Positions 36,639 through 46,242 of a DNA stretch of 64,000 nucleotides are shown piece by piece. The position numbers were made by a program, and so were the translations under genes. Numbering within the stretch: position 1 is the stretch's first letter; each line of letters opens with the position of its first letter. Source of the stretch: JADJWR01 sp963847675 (lineage in GTDB: Bacteria > Pseudomonadota > Gammaproteobacteria > Burkholderiales > Burkholderiaceae_F); NCBI GenBank assembly GCA_963847675.1, contig CAWKAP010000012.1, forward strand, positions 1-64,000, given 5' to 3'. Below the pieces are notes generated by a model. The model saw only the letters and a list, made by a program, of their open reading frames with translations, did no database searches and was not told the origin of the DNA.

Positions 36639-37658
36639 ATGGAAAAGCAAGCGGAGCGCCTGGCGCGGTTGCTTGCGCTTTACCGGACCATGGCGCGCAT
36701 TCGCGCTTTCGAGGACGCGGCCGAGGCGGCGAGCCAGGGCGGCGTGCAGGTCTGGGGCATGGAAGCGTCGGCGACGCCGGCCAGGGTGCGCGGGCCGCTG
36801 CACCTGTCCACCGGGCAGGAGGCTGTCGCCGCCGGCGTATGTGCCAACCTGCGCCGCGACGACCTGCTCACTTCGACGCACCGCGGCCACGGCCATACGC
36901 TGGCCAAGGGCGCCGACACCACCAGGATGATGTGCGAGCTTTACGGCCGCGCCACCGGTTGCAACGGCGGCAAGGGCGGCTCGATGCACATCGCCGACTT
37001 CAGCGTCGGCATGCTCGGCGCCAACGGCGTCGTCGCGGCGGGCATTCCGATCGCCACCGGCGCGGCGCAGGCGCTGAAGCTGCAGGGAAAGGACGCGATC
37101 GTGGCCTGCTTCTTCGGCGATGGCGCGATCAACCGCGGTCCGTTCCTCGAGGGGCTCAACTGGGCGCAGGTCTTCGGCCTGCCGGTGCTGTTCGTCTGCG
37201 AGGACAACCGCATCGCGGCGACGACGCCGACCGGCTCGATGACCGCCGGCGCCGGCGCGGCCGCCCGTGCGCGCGCGTTCGGCATCGAGACGCGCGAAGT
37301 CGACGGCAACGACGTCGAAGCGATCGACGGCCGTGCCGCCGAACTGGTCACGCTCGCGCGCTCGGGCCGGCCGGCGCTGCTGCACGCCGTGACGTACCGG
37401 ATCAAGGGGCATGTCTCGGTCGACCCCGGCGCCTATCGCGATCCGGCCGAGGTCGAGCGCGCGCGACTGGACGATCCGCTGCTGCGCGCCCGCGCGCAGC
37501 TGGTCGCGCTCGGCGCCGCCGCCGAGGCCAACGCGATCGACGCCGATGCGCGCCGTGAGATCGAGCGGGCGCAGGCGGCCGCCGACGCCGCGCCGTGGCC
37601 GGCCGCGGAGGCGGCCTTCGGAGACGTGATCAGCACCGGAGCGGGCCAATGGCGCTGA
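36639..37658 (+). CDS. 2-oxo acid/acetoin dehydrogenase E1 component, alpha subunit
   Basis: Thiamine diphosphate enzyme subunit, 339 residues, of the AcoA/PdhA type that decarboxylates a 2-oxo acid or cleaves acetoin. The ThDP motif runs from FFGDGAINRGPFLEGLNW to LFVCEDN (about 163-190), GDG to N spacing as expected. TSTHRGHGHTLAKGADTTRMM and GGKGGSMHIADFSVGMLGAN are family segments. It ends by overlapping the beta subunit by 10 bases. No E2 or E3 gene follows. Instead a TRAP transporter does, which suggests the operon imports and uses a specific organic acid or acetoin-like compound. The substrate is unknown. Confidence 0.9.
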   Translation: MEKQAERLARLLALYRTMARIRAFEDAAEAASQGGVQVWGMEASATPARVRGPLHLSTGQEAVAAGVCANLRRDDLLTSTHRGHGHTLAKGADTTRMMCELYGRATGCNGGKGGSMHIADFSVGMLGANGVVAAGIPIATGAAQALKLQGKDAIVACFFGDGAINRGPFLEGLNWAQVFGLPVLFVCEDNRIAATTPTGSMTAGAGAAARARAFGIETREVDGNDVEAIDGRAAELVTLARSGRPALLHAVTYRIKGHVSVDPGAYRDPAEVERARLDDPLLRARAQLVALGAAAEANAIDADARREIERAQAAADAAPWPAAEAAFGDVISTGAGQWR

Positions 37659-38644
37659 CGCCCCGCATGACCTACGCAGCAGCCGCCGGCGAGGCACTGG
37701 CCGCGGCGATGCGCGCCGACCCGCGTGTCGTCGCGGTCGGCGAGGACCTCGGCCGCGGCGGCGTGTTCGGCCAGTACCGCACGCGCGCCGCCGACGGCAC
37801 GATGCAGCCGCTGCAGCAGGAGTTCGGCACGGCGCGGGTGATCGACACGCCGATCTCCGAGGCCAACATCATGGGCGCGGGCGTCGGCATGGCGCTTGCG
37901 GGGCTGAGGCCGGTGATCGAGATGCGCGTGATCGACTTCGCGCTGTGCGGGATGGACGAACTGGTCAACCAGGCGGCGAAGAACCGCTACATGTTCGGCG
38001 GCCAGGGCCGCGTGCCGCTGGTGGCACGCATGCCGATCGGCCTGTGGTCGGCCTCCGCCGCGCAGCACTCGCAGAGCCTCGAGGCGTGGTTCGCGCACAT
38101 CCCCGGGCTGGTCGTCGTCTGTCCGGCCACGCCGCAGGACAACCACGGACTGCTGACCGCCGCGCTCGACAGCGGCGATCCGGTCGTCTACCTCGAGCAC
38201 AAGGAACTGTGGGGTCTCCAAGGCGACGTCGATGCGACCGCGCCGGTGCCGCTCGGTCGTGCACGCATCGCGCGCGACGGCCACGACCTGACGCTGGTGA
38301 CGTGGTCGCGCACGCTGCACGAGTCGCTCGCCGCGGCGGAAGCACTCGCCGCCGAAGGCATCGACGTCGAGGTGATCGACCTGCGCACGCTGTGGCCGTG
38401 GGACCGCGAAGCGGTGCTCGCCTCCTGCGCGAAGACGAAGCGGCTGCTGGTCGCGCACGAGGCAGTGCAGGTGGCCGGATTCGGCGCGGAAATTGCGGCC
38501 GCCGTCGCCGAGGCACTCGGCTGCCCGGTCAGGCGCCTCGGCGCGCCGCGCATCCCGGTCGGCTACTCGCCGGCGCTCGAAGCGGCCTCACGCGTCGACG
38601 CCGAGAAGATTGCCGCGTGTGTCCGCAGCTGGCTGCGCGCCTGA
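37649..38644 (+). CDS. 2-oxo acid/acetoin dehydrogenase E1 component, beta subunit
   Basis: 331 residues from the ATG at 37649, which overlaps the alpha subunit stop. Family segments: VVAVGEDLGRGGVFGQYR, DTPISEANIMGAGVGMALAG with the ThDP-activating Glu, DELVNQAAKNRYMFGGQ, and the C-terminal transketolase domain VEVIDLRTLWPWDREAVL. It pairs with the preceding alpha subunit as an alpha2-beta2 E1. An 80-base gap separates it from the TRAP small permease gene, still on the same strand and plausibly the same transcript. Confidence 0.9.
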   Translation: MALTPRMTYAAAAGEALAAAMRADPRVVAVGEDLGRGGVFGQYRTRAADGTMQPLQQEFGTARVIDTPISEANIMGAGVGMALAGLRPVIEMRVIDFALCGMDELVNQAAKNRYMFGGQGRVPLVARMPIGLWSASAAQHSQSLEAWFAHIPGLVVVCPATPQDNHGLLTAALDSGDPVVYLEHKELWGLQGDVDATAPVPLGRARIARDGHDLTLVTWSRTLHESLAAAEALAAEGIDVEVIDLRTLWPWDREAVLASCAKTKRLLVAHEAVQVAGFGAEIAAAVAEALGCPVRRLGAPRIPVGYSPALEAASRVDAEKIAACVRSWLRA

Positions 38645-38723
38645 AGCAGTTGCGGAAAGCGAGAAGTCGCCGTCAGCGTCGGCCGTTCGACCCGACAGAT
38701 CCGATCATGGGACGCGAGCATCG

Positions 38724-39242
38724 ATGACCACACCAACCACCGAAGAGGAACGCGAGCAGACCGCGCACGACCCGCGCAACACGCCGCGCGTGACGATCCG
38801 CATCGAGGAAGCGATCGCCGCGGCGGCGATGGCACTGATCTGCGCGATCACCTTCGCGAACGTCGTCGTCCGCTACCTGACCAACGCGTCGTTCGCGTTC
38901 ACCGAGGAATTCTCGGTATTCCTGCTCGTCGCGCTGACGCTGGTCGGCGCTGCGGCCGCCTTTTCGCGCGACCGCAACATCCGCGTCGATTTCTTCGTGC
39001 GCAGGCTGCCGGCGGCCACGCAGCGCCGGCTGGAACTGGCCGGCATGGCGCTGTCGGCGATCCTGTTCTCGATGGTCGCCTGGTACGGCTGGCGCTTCTT
39101 CCTCGACGACTGGAAGTACGGCACCACCAGCCCCGGCCTCGGGATTCCGCAATGGATGTACTCGGTCTGGCTGACTGTCCTGTGCGTGCTGATCGTCGCG
39201 CGCATCGTCGGCCGCCTGGTCCGCGTGGGACGGGAGCGATGA
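38724..39242 (+). CDS. TRAP transporter small permease (DctQ)
   Basis: 172 residues with four predicted helices, the small membrane subunit of a tripartite ATP-independent periplasmic transporter. A polar N-terminus (MTTPTTEEEREQT) precedes the first helix; typical features are FANVVVRYLTNASFAFTEEF and RDRNIRVDFFVRRLP. The start at 38724 is chosen because the family begins just before the first helix. It is followed by DctM and DctP genes, giving a complete system. Confidence 0.9.
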   Translation: MTTPTTEEEREQTAHDPRNTPRVTIRIEEAIAAAAMALICAITFANVVVRYLTNASFAFTEEFSVFLLVALTLVGAAAAFSRDRNIRVDFFVRRLPAATQRRLELAGMALSAILFSMVAWYGWRFFLDDWKYGTTSPGLGIPQWMYSVWLTVLCVLIVARIVGRLVRVGRER

Positions 39243-39300
39243 GCGCACCGCGCCGCCCCACGCGCAAGTCCTTCGAAAGCAGCGCGAGGAGGGCAGCGCC

Positions 39301-40578
39301 GTGAGCGCGATCCTTTTCGGCGGCTTCCTGCTGCTGCTGGTCGCCGGCGTGCCGCTGGCCACCGCGCTCGGCATCAGCGGTGCCGTGGTGATCCTGCTTG
39401 CCGACCTCGGCTCGATGTCGATCGCCTCGAACGTCTATTCGAGCATCGCCAAGTACCCGCTGCTGGCGCTGCCGGTGTTCATCCTCGCCGGCATGATCTT
39501 CGAGCGCGCCGGCGTGGCGGCCAAGCTGGTGGCGTTCGTCGCCGCGCTGATCGGTCCGCGGCGCGGCGCGCAGGGCGCGGTGGCGATCATCGTCTGCATG
39601 TTCCTCGGCGGCATTTCGGGTTCGGGCCCGGCCGATGCGGCCGCGGTGGCGATGGTGATGCTGCCGTCGATGACGCGGCAGGGCTACCCGCCGGCATTTT
39701 CGGCCAGCGTCATCGCCGCCGCCGGTTCGACCGCGATCCTGATCCCGCCGTCGATCGCCTTCGTGATCTTCACCGTGCTGGTGCCGCAGGTGTCGGTGCC
39801 GGCGCTGTTCGCCGCCGGCGTGATTCCCGGGCTGCTCGCCGGGATTTCGCTGCTGGTGCCGGCGGTGCTGTTCGCGCGCAAGTACGGCTGGGGCAGCACC
39901 GATGACGCCGAGCGACAGAGCCTGCTCACCGTGCTGAAGGACGCGAGCTGGGGCATCGCCGCGCCGATCATCATCCTCGGCGGGCTGCGCACCGGCGCTT
40001 TCACGCCGACCGAGGCCGCGGTGGTCGCGGTGTTCTACGGCCTGTTCGTCGGCATCGTGGTCTACCGCACGCTCGACCTGCATCGGCTGTATCGGGTGCT
40101 GGTCGATTCGGCCGAGATCTCGGCGGTGGTGATGCTGATCATCGCCTGCGCCGGCATCTTCGCCCACGCCGGCTCCACGCTCGGCGCCTTCGACGCCATG
40201 GCCAGGGTGATGCTCGGCATCACGCAGGAGCCGCACCTGATGCTGATGATGATCATGGTGCTGCTGCTGGTCGCCGGCATGCTGCTCGACGCGGCGTCGA
40301 TCTTCCTGATCTTCCTGCCGATCCTGACGCCGATCGTCAATGCCATGGGCTGGGACATGACCTGGTTCGCCGTGCTGATGACGATGAACATGGCGATCGG
40401 CCAGTTCACGCCGCCGATGGCGGTCAACCTGCTGGTCACCACGCGCATCGCCGGCGTCGGCATCGAGAGCACCGCGCGCTGGGTGCTGTGGATGGTGTTC
40501 TCGATGCTGTGCGCGCTGGGGCTGGTTGCGGCGTTTCCGCAGCTCGCGCTATGGTTGCCGGCGCTTCTGGGTTATTAG
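39301..40578 (+). CDS. TRAP transporter large permease (DctM)
   Basis: 425 residues, GTG start preceded by GAGGAGG. About 12 membrane helices and the family motifs LLALPVFILAGMIFERAGVA, GGISGSGPADAAAVAMVMLP and a mirrored second half (GQFTPPMAVNLLVT). It carries the sodium-coupled transport pathway. It lies between the DctQ and DctP genes, the normal gene set. Confidence 0.93.
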   Translation: MSAILFGGFLLLLVAGVPLATALGISGAVVILLADLGSMSIASNVYSSIAKYPLLALPVFILAGMIFERAGVAAKLVAFVAALIGPRRGAQGAVAIIVCMFLGGISGSGPADAAAVAMVMLPSMTRQGYPPAFSASVIAAAGSTAILIPPSIAFVIFTVLVPQVSVPALFAAGVIPGLLAGISLLVPAVLFARKYGWGSTDDAERQSLLTVLKDASWGIAAPIIILGGLRTGAFTPTEAAVVAVFYGLFVGIVVYRTLDLHRLYRVLVDSAEISAVVMLIIACAGIFAHAGSTLGAFDAMARVMLGITQEPHLMLMMIMVLLLVAGMLLDAASIFLIFLPILTPIVNAMGWDMTWFAVLMTMNMAIGQFTPPMAVNLLVTTRIAGVGIESTARWVLWMVFSMLCALGLVAAFPQLALWLPALLGY

Positions 40579-40610
40579 CGAATACTTGAGCCTTTCACGA
40601 GGGAGACATC

Positions 40611-41636
40611 ATGCAACGCAGACATCTTTTCATCGCCCTGGCCACCGCGATCGGCCTGGCCACCGCCGGCGGCGTGCAGGCGCAGAACTACAAGTCCGAA
40701 TACAAGCTGTCGACGGTCGTGCCGGCCTCGTTCCCGTGGGGCAAGGGCGGCGAGATCTGGATCGATCTCGTCAAGCAGCGGACCAACGGCCGCATCAACA
40801 TCAAGATGTACCCGGGCGTGTCGCTGGTGCAGGGCGACCAGACGCGCGAGTTCACCGCGATCCGGCAGGGGATCATCGACATGGCGATCGGCTCGACGAT
40901 CAACTGGTCGCCGCAGGTCAAGGAGCTGAACCTCTTCTCGCTGCCGTTCCTGATGCCGGACTACAAGGCGATCGACGCGCTGACGCAGGGGCCGGTCGGC
41001 AAGGACCTGTTCGGCATCCTCGAGAAACAGGGCGTCGTGCCGCTGGCGTGGGGCGAGAACGGTTTCCGCGAACTGACCAATTCCAAGCAGGAGGTCCGCA
41101 AGCCGGAGGACCTGACCGGCATGAAGATCCGCGTCGTCGGTTCGCCGCTGTTCCTCGCCACCTTCCAGGCGCTCGGCGCCAATCCGACGCAGATGAGCTG
41201 GGCCGATGCACAGCCGGCCTTCGCCTCGCGCGCGGTCGACGGCCAGGAAAACCCGATGTCGATCTTCACGGCCGCCAAGCTGCACAACGTCGGCCAGAAG
41301 TTCGTGACCCTGTGGGGCTACGTTGCCGATCCGCTGATCTTCGTCGTCAACAAGGAGGTGTGGGAAAGCTGGACACCGGCCGACCGCGAGATCGTGCGCC
41401 AGGCCGCGATCGACGCCGGCAAGCAGGAGATCGCGATCGCGCGCAAGGGGCTCGACGAACCCGGTCAGCCGCTGGTCAAGGAGATCGAAGGCATGGGCGT
41501 GAAGGTGACGCGGCTGACGCCGGCCGAGCGCAATGCGTTCGTCACCGCCACGCGCCGCGTCTACGCGCAGTGGAAAGGCCAGGTCGGCCCGGCACTGGTC
41601 GACAAGGCCGAAGCCTCGATCGCGGCGCGCAAGTAA
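40611..41636 (+). CDS. TRAP transporter substrate-binding protein (DctP)
   Basis: Periplasmic solute receptor, 341 residues, with signal peptide ending at VQAQ (about residue 25). The fold is recognisable by STVVPASFPWGKGGEIW, FTAIRQGIIDMAIGS, and the specificity helix region TGMKIRVVGSPLFLATFQALGA, where the Arg of KIRV is expected to bind the substrate carboxylate. GGGAG lies 7 bases before the ATG. Together with the E1 genes upstream it points to uptake of a carboxylic acid; which one cannot be read from the sequence. Confidence 0.93.
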   Translation: MQRRHLFIALATAIGLATAGGVQAQNYKSEYKLSTVVPASFPWGKGGEIWIDLVKQRTNGRINIKMYPGVSLVQGDQTREFTAIRQGIIDMAIGSTINWSPQVKELNLFSLPFLMPDYKAIDALTQGPVGKDLFGILEKQGVVPLAWGENGFRELTNSKQEVRKPEDLTGMKIRVVGSPLFLATFQALGANPTQMSWADAQPAFASRAVDGQENPMSIFTAAKLHNVGQKFVTLWGYVADPLIFVVNKEVWESWTPADREIVRQAAIDAGKQEIAIARKGLDEPGQPLVKEIEGMGVKVTRLTPAERNAFVTATRRVYAQWKGQVGPALVDKAEASIAARK

Positions 41637-41656
41637 CCGCTGGAGTTCAGCCTGAG

Positions 41657-41688
41657 CGCCGCCGGTCCGGCAAGGGCCGGCGGCGTTT
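41657..41688. terminator. Bidirectional hairpin terminator between dctP and lysR
   Basis: A 12-base stem (CGCCGCCGGTCC / GGGCCGGCGGCG, one G-T pair) with a GGCAA loop sits between two convergent genes and is followed by TTT on the plus strand. The placement suits termination in both directions. Confidence 0.7.
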
Positions 41689-41716
41689 GCGTTGGCGAAC
41701 CGCTCCAAGCGCGGCG

Positions 41717-42661
41717 TCAGCGCCGCCGAGGCGGCGCCGCCCGCCACGGCGCGTGGGCGAACTTCTCGATCAGGAAATCGACCATCGCTGCCACCTTCGG
41801 CGAGCGCAGCCGCGACTGCGGATACACGGCGTGCAGCGGCAGCGGCTCGACGTGATGCGTTTCGGTCAGGATCGGCACCAGCCGGCCGGTGCCGATGTGC
41901 TCCGCCGTGACCATGTCGCCAAGCCGCACGATGCCGACGCCGAGCAGTGCCATCTGCAGCACGTTCTCGGCGTTGTTGGCCGAGACGCTGCCACCGACCT
42001 CGATCGTGCGGATGCCGTCGCGGCTGCCAGGATCGTCGAACGGCCAGCGGCGCAGTTGCGGATAGCCGCTGATGACGATGCAGTTGTGCCGCAGCAGGTC
42101 CTCGGGCCGGCGGGGCGTGCCATGCCGTTTCAGGTAGGACGGTGCGGCGCAGATGACGCGCTCGGTCTCGCAGATCTTGCGCGCCACCAGCGTCGAGTCG
42201 GCCAGCCGGCCACTGCGCACCGCGAGATCGCCGCCCTCCTCGACCAGGTCGACCATCCGGTCGGAGATCGACAGTTCGATCTTCACGTCGGGGTAGCGGC
42301 GCAGGAATTCCGGCAATACCGGCGGCAACTGGTGCAATCCCAGCGCCACCAGCGTGTGCAGGCGCAGCAGGCCGCGCGGTGAGCCGCGCGCCCGCGTGAC
42401 TTCCATCTCGGCTTCGTCCAGTTCGGCCAGGATGTGGCGGCCACGGGCGACCAGCGCTTCGCCTTCGGGCGTGGGGGTCAACTGGCGCGTGGTGCGATTG
42501 AGCAGTCGGACGCCCAGCCGAGCTTCCAGTCGCGTGATCGACTTCGACACCGCCGACGGCGTCACACCGAGCATGCGCGCCGCGGCGGAGAACCCGCCGT
42601 TGTCGACCGCCGCCACCAGCGTGCTCAGTTCCAGCCCGCGGTCAGAGCCTGCCTTTGCCAT
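41717..42661 (-). CDS. LysR family transcriptional regulator
   Basis: 314 residues. The N-terminal winged helix-turn-helix is at about 5-62 (NGGFSAAARMLGVTPSAVSKSITRLEARLG), followed by a type 2 periplasmic-binding-like effector domain. Sequence of the AAA-motif LLRLHTLVALGLHQLPPVLPEFLRRYPDV fits the CrgA/DsdC-like group often found in Burkholderiales. I start at 42661 (MAKAGSDRGLEL) because the helix-turn-helix begins shortly after; an upstream in-frame start adds 25 unusual residues. It is divergent from a small gene at 42770 and convergent with the TRAP operon, either of which it may control. Confidence 0.9.
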   Translation of the reverse strand: MAKAGSDRGLELSTLVAAVDNGGFSAAARMLGVTPSAVSKSITRLEARLGVRLLNRTTRQLTPTPEGEALVARGRHILAELDEAEMEVTRARGSPRGLLRLHTLVALGLHQLPPVLPEFLRRYPDVKIELSISDRMVDLVEEGGDLAVRSGRLADSTLVARKICETERVICAAPSYLKRHGTPRRPEDLLRHNCIVISGYPQLRRWPFDDPGSRDGIRTIEVGGSVSANNAENVLQMALLGVGIVRLGDMVTAEHIGTGRLVPILTETHHVEPLPLHAVYPQSRLRSPKVAAMVDFLIEKFAHAPWRAAPPRRR

Positions 42662-42727
42662 CGTGTCATCAATCCTTTTCCAGATGACCGGATTGTATGC
42701 ACTGACGATCGCAATTAGATTGCCTGC

Positions 42728-42746
42728 AACGGACAACAGGTCCGTT
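42728..42746. promoter_or_regulatory. Inverted repeat between lysR and the small divergent gene
   Basis: A perfect 7-5-7 palindrome AACGGAC-AACAG-GTCCGTT, flanked by CCTGC (42723-42727) and GCAGG (42751-42755), which extends the symmetry. It lies 23 bases before the start of the divergent small gene and 67 bases before lysR. It could be an operator or a leader hairpin. Confidence 0.5.
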
Positions 42747-42769
42747 CACTGCAGGGCTGGAGGTTTGAG

Positions 42770-42955
42770 ATGAACGTGCCCGACCTTCGAAACGTCGACT
42801 TCGACGCCTACCGGCAACAGGCCCTCGAACTGCGGCAACAGGCCATGAACGAATTCATCGACCGTTGCGTCGGCTGGATCGGATCGATGCTGCGGTCGAG
42901 TTCGCGCTCCGCCGCGCCGGCTCGCACCGCGGGTTCGGCCGCCTGCGCGGTCTAG
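42770..42955 (+). CDS. Small protein, 61 residues, divergent from lysR
   Basis: A very good ribosome binding site (GGAGGT, 6 bases before the ATG) supports translation. The N-terminal half MNVPDLRNVDFDAYRQQALE is amphipathic and helical, and the middle QQAMNEFIDRCVGWIGSMLR could bind a membrane surface or partner. The tail is Ser/Ala-rich. The pattern resembles short proteobacterial proteins of unknown function with an xxVDFDAYxxxAxxLRxxA core. It converges with the exporter operon, ending 12 bases before it. Confidence 0.6.
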   Translation: MNVPDLRNVDFDAYRQQALELRQQAMNEFIDRCVGWIGSMLRSSSRSAAPARTAGSAACAV

Positions 42956-42967
42956 CCGCGCCGCCGC

Positions 42968-44170
42968 TCATTCGGCGCGCAGCGCCTCGACCGGATCGAG
43001 TCGCGACGCGCGACTCGCCGGCAGGACGCCGGCGACGAGCCCGATCAGTGCGCTGGCGGCCACTGCCAGCACCGCGTAGTCGATCGGCGTGCTTACCGGC
43101 AGCGCCGGTACGGCAAACCGCAGCGCCTGCGCCAGGCCGACGCCGAGCAGCAGGCCGGCCAAGCCACCGAGCACTGCCAGCACGACCGCCTCGCCGAGGA
43201 AAAGACCGAGGATCGTGCGCCGCTGCGCGCCCAGCGCGACCATCAGCCCGACCTCGTTGGTCCGCTCGGCCACCGCGATGGTCATGATGGTGACGATGCC
43301 GACCGAGCCGACCAGCAGCGAGATGCTGCCCAGTGCGGCCACGGCCATGGTCAGGATGTCGAGGATGTTCGACAGGGTGCGCAGCATTTCCTCCTGCGTG
43401 GTGACCGTGAAGTCCTCGCGGCCGTGCTTGGCGCCGAGGATGTTCTTCACGGCGGCGACCACCGGCGCGATCGCAGCGCCCTCGGCGTAGGACAGGTTGA
43501 TCTCGGACAGCCCTTCGCGGTTGAACAGTTCGAGCGCCCGCGCCGCCGGGATGAACGCGGTGTCGTCGAGGTCGATGCCGATGAACTGGCCCTTTGGTTC
43601 GAGGACGCCGATCACACGGAACTGCAGGCCGCCGATGCGCACCTTGGCGCCGAGCGCGTTGTCAGAGCCGAACAGCTCGCGCTTCAGCGTCGGCCCGAGC
43701 ACGACGAGAGCGCGCGCCTGCGCCAGTTCTTCCGGCGGCAGGAACTGGCCGACGCGGACCTGCATGTTGAACACGCGCGTCGCGGCGGCGCTGACGCCGT
43801 AGATGCTGGTCCGTCGTGTCCGCCCGCGCGCCGCGACTTCCGCGTTGCCCCAGGCCGTCGGCACCACGCCGACGACCTGCGGGATGCGTTCGAGCGCCTC
43901 GGCGTCGTCGATGGTGAGCGGCCGCACCGCCGTCGGCAGTCCCGACGGCGGACCGCCGCCGACCTTGACCTTGCCCGGCGAGATGCCGATCACGTTGGTG
44001 CCGAACTGCGAGAACTCCGCCAGGACGAAGCGGTGGATGCCCTCGCCGATCGACGTGAGCAGGATCACCGCGGCGATGCCCACCGCGATGCCGGAAAGCG
44101 TCAGGAAGCTGCGCAGCCGGTGCGCGGTGATCGCACGCAGCGCCAGGAAGACCGAGTCGCGGACGATCAT
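42968..44170 (-). CDS. MacB-like ABC transporter permease (FtsX family), second copy
   Basis: 400 residues with four membrane helices and a large periplasmic domain after the first. N-terminus LALRAITAHRLRSFLTLSGIAVGIAAVILLTSIGEG is the standard start of MacB-type permeases. The C-terminus has GSVGIVTIMTIAVAERTNEVGLMVALGAQRRTILG and ends PASRASRLDPVEALRAE. The start overlaps the upstream permease stop (ATGA at 44167-44170), so the two are coupled. It is distinct in sequence from its neighbour, so the exporter is probably a heterodimer. Confidence 0.92.
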   Translation of the reverse strand: MIVRDSVFLALRAITAHRLRSFLTLSGIAVGIAAVILLTSIGEGIHRFVLAEFSQFGTNVIGISPGKVKVGGGPPSGLPTAVRPLTIDDAEALERIPQVVGVVPTAWGNAEVAARGRTRRTSIYGVSAAATRVFNMQVRVGQFLPPEELAQARALVVLGPTLKRELFGSDNALGAKVRIGGLQFRVIGVLEPKGQFIGIDLDDTAFIPAARALELFNREGLSEINLSYAEGAAIAPVVAAVKNILGAKHGREDFTVTTQEEMLRTLSNILDILTMAVAALGSISLLVGSVGIVTIMTIAVAERTNEVGLMVALGAQRRTILGLFLGEAVVLAVLGGLAGLLLGVGLAQALRFAVPALPVSTPIDYAVLAVAASALIGLVAGVLPASRASRLDPVEALRAE

Positions 44171-45374
44171 CGCCGTGCCAGTGCGAGCACCGGATCCAGG
44201 TCGGCCGCGCGGCGGGCCGGCATCACGCCGAACAGCACGCCGGTGACCAGGGCCGTGCCGAGCGCCGCGAGCACGGCCCAGTCGGGCGGGTAGGCGGGCA
44301 GTGTCGGATACAGATACCGGATCACCCACGCGCCGACGTGACCGAGCGCGTAGCCGGCCAGCGCCCCGGCGATCGAAAGCAGGCCCGCTTCGACGAGGAA
44401 CAGCAGGCGGATCGTGCCCCCGCTGCCGCCAAGCGCCTTCATCAGGCCGATCTCCGCGCGCCGCTGCGTCACCGACACCAGCATCACGTTCATCACCAGA
44501 ATGCCGGCCACCGCCAGGCTGATCGCCGCGATGCCGGCGACGCCGAGCGTCAGCGTGCCCAACAGGCGGTCGAAGGTGGCGAGCACGGCGTCCTGCGTGA
44601 TCACCGTGACGTCCTCCTCGCCGCCGTGGCGCTGCTTCAGGACCTCGGCGGTCTGCCGCTTGGCGGGCTCGATCGCGCTGCGATTGCGCGCCTCGACCAG
44701 GATGCGGAACAGCGTGTTCGTGTTGAACATCGCCTGCGCGAGGGCCACCGGCACGATCGCCAGTTCGTCGGTGTTCATCCCGAGTCCGCTGCCGCTGGCG
44801 GCGAGCACGCCGATGACGCGAAAGCGGCGGTCGCCGATGCGCACGAACTGCCCCACCGCCGTTTCGGCGCCGAACAGGTCGGCGCGCAGCTTGGCGCCGA
44901 TCACCATCACCGGCGAGCCGCGGTCCCAGTCCTCGTAAGGCAGAAACCGCCCCTGCGAGAGCGTGAAGCGGCGCACCTCGAGCAGTTCGGCGGTGGAACC
45001 GAGCACCAGCGTGTCGCGCAGGCGGCCGCCGACGCTGATCTCGGAGGTGCCGACCAGGATCGGCGCCGCCCGCAGCGTGACAGGCAGCCGCGCCACCGCG
45101 CGCGCATCCTCGATCGTCAGGTCGCGCGGCGTGGTGGTGATGGCGCTGGCCGGATTGACGCCACCGGTGGCCGTGCGGCCGGGCAGCACGATCACCAGGT
45201 TCGATCCGATCGACGTGAACTCGCGCACCACGTAGCGGCGCGCACCGTCGCCGAGCGCGGTCAGCACGACGACCGCGGCCACGCCGATCGCCATCGCCAG
45301 CATCAGCAATACCGTGCGCAGCGGATTGCCGGTGGCGGCACCGAAGGCCGAGACGAAGATGTCGCGCGTCCGCA

Positions 45375-45375
<1 letters not shown>
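44167..45375 (-). CDS. MacB-like ABC transporter permease (FtsX family), first copy
   Basis: 402 residues with MacB permease architecture: first helix region FGAATGNPLRTVLLMLAMAIGVAAVVVLTALGDGARR, long periplasmic domain, then SLAVAGILVMNVMLVSVTQRRAEIGLMKALGG and the C-terminal PARRAADLDPVLALARR. Its start touches the stop of the ATPase gene. It is the third gene of the adaptor, ATPase, permease, permease set. Confidence 0.92.
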
Positions 45376-46157
<782 letters not shown>

Positions 46158-46160
<3 letters not shown>

Positions 46161-46235
46161 GTCGCCCCCTTCGCCCTGCGGGCTGTCCCCCCGCGGGGGA
46201 GCGAGCGCCTTCGGAGCGGCCGTGCGGCGCTCATC
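46158..46235 (-). repeat. 78-bp adaptor-linked repeat, copy 1
   Basis: Minus strand, from GATGAGCGCCGCACGGCCGC to GGGCGAAGGGGGCGACATG. It aligns without gaps over 78 bases with 59235-59312, 60 identical positions by my count. It contains a perfect CCCCCGCGGGGG palindrome. It starts 8 bases after the adaptor stop and ends with the start codon of the ATPase gene. Confidence 0.75.
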
Positions 46236-46242
46236 TCCGCAC

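Noticed and set aside
39239..39303. Third copy of the 78-bp adaptor-linked repeat between dctQ and dctM
   Set aside because: It also begins GATGAGCGC at the upstream stop and ends at a GTG after GAGGAGG, but length and interior do not align with the two true copies.
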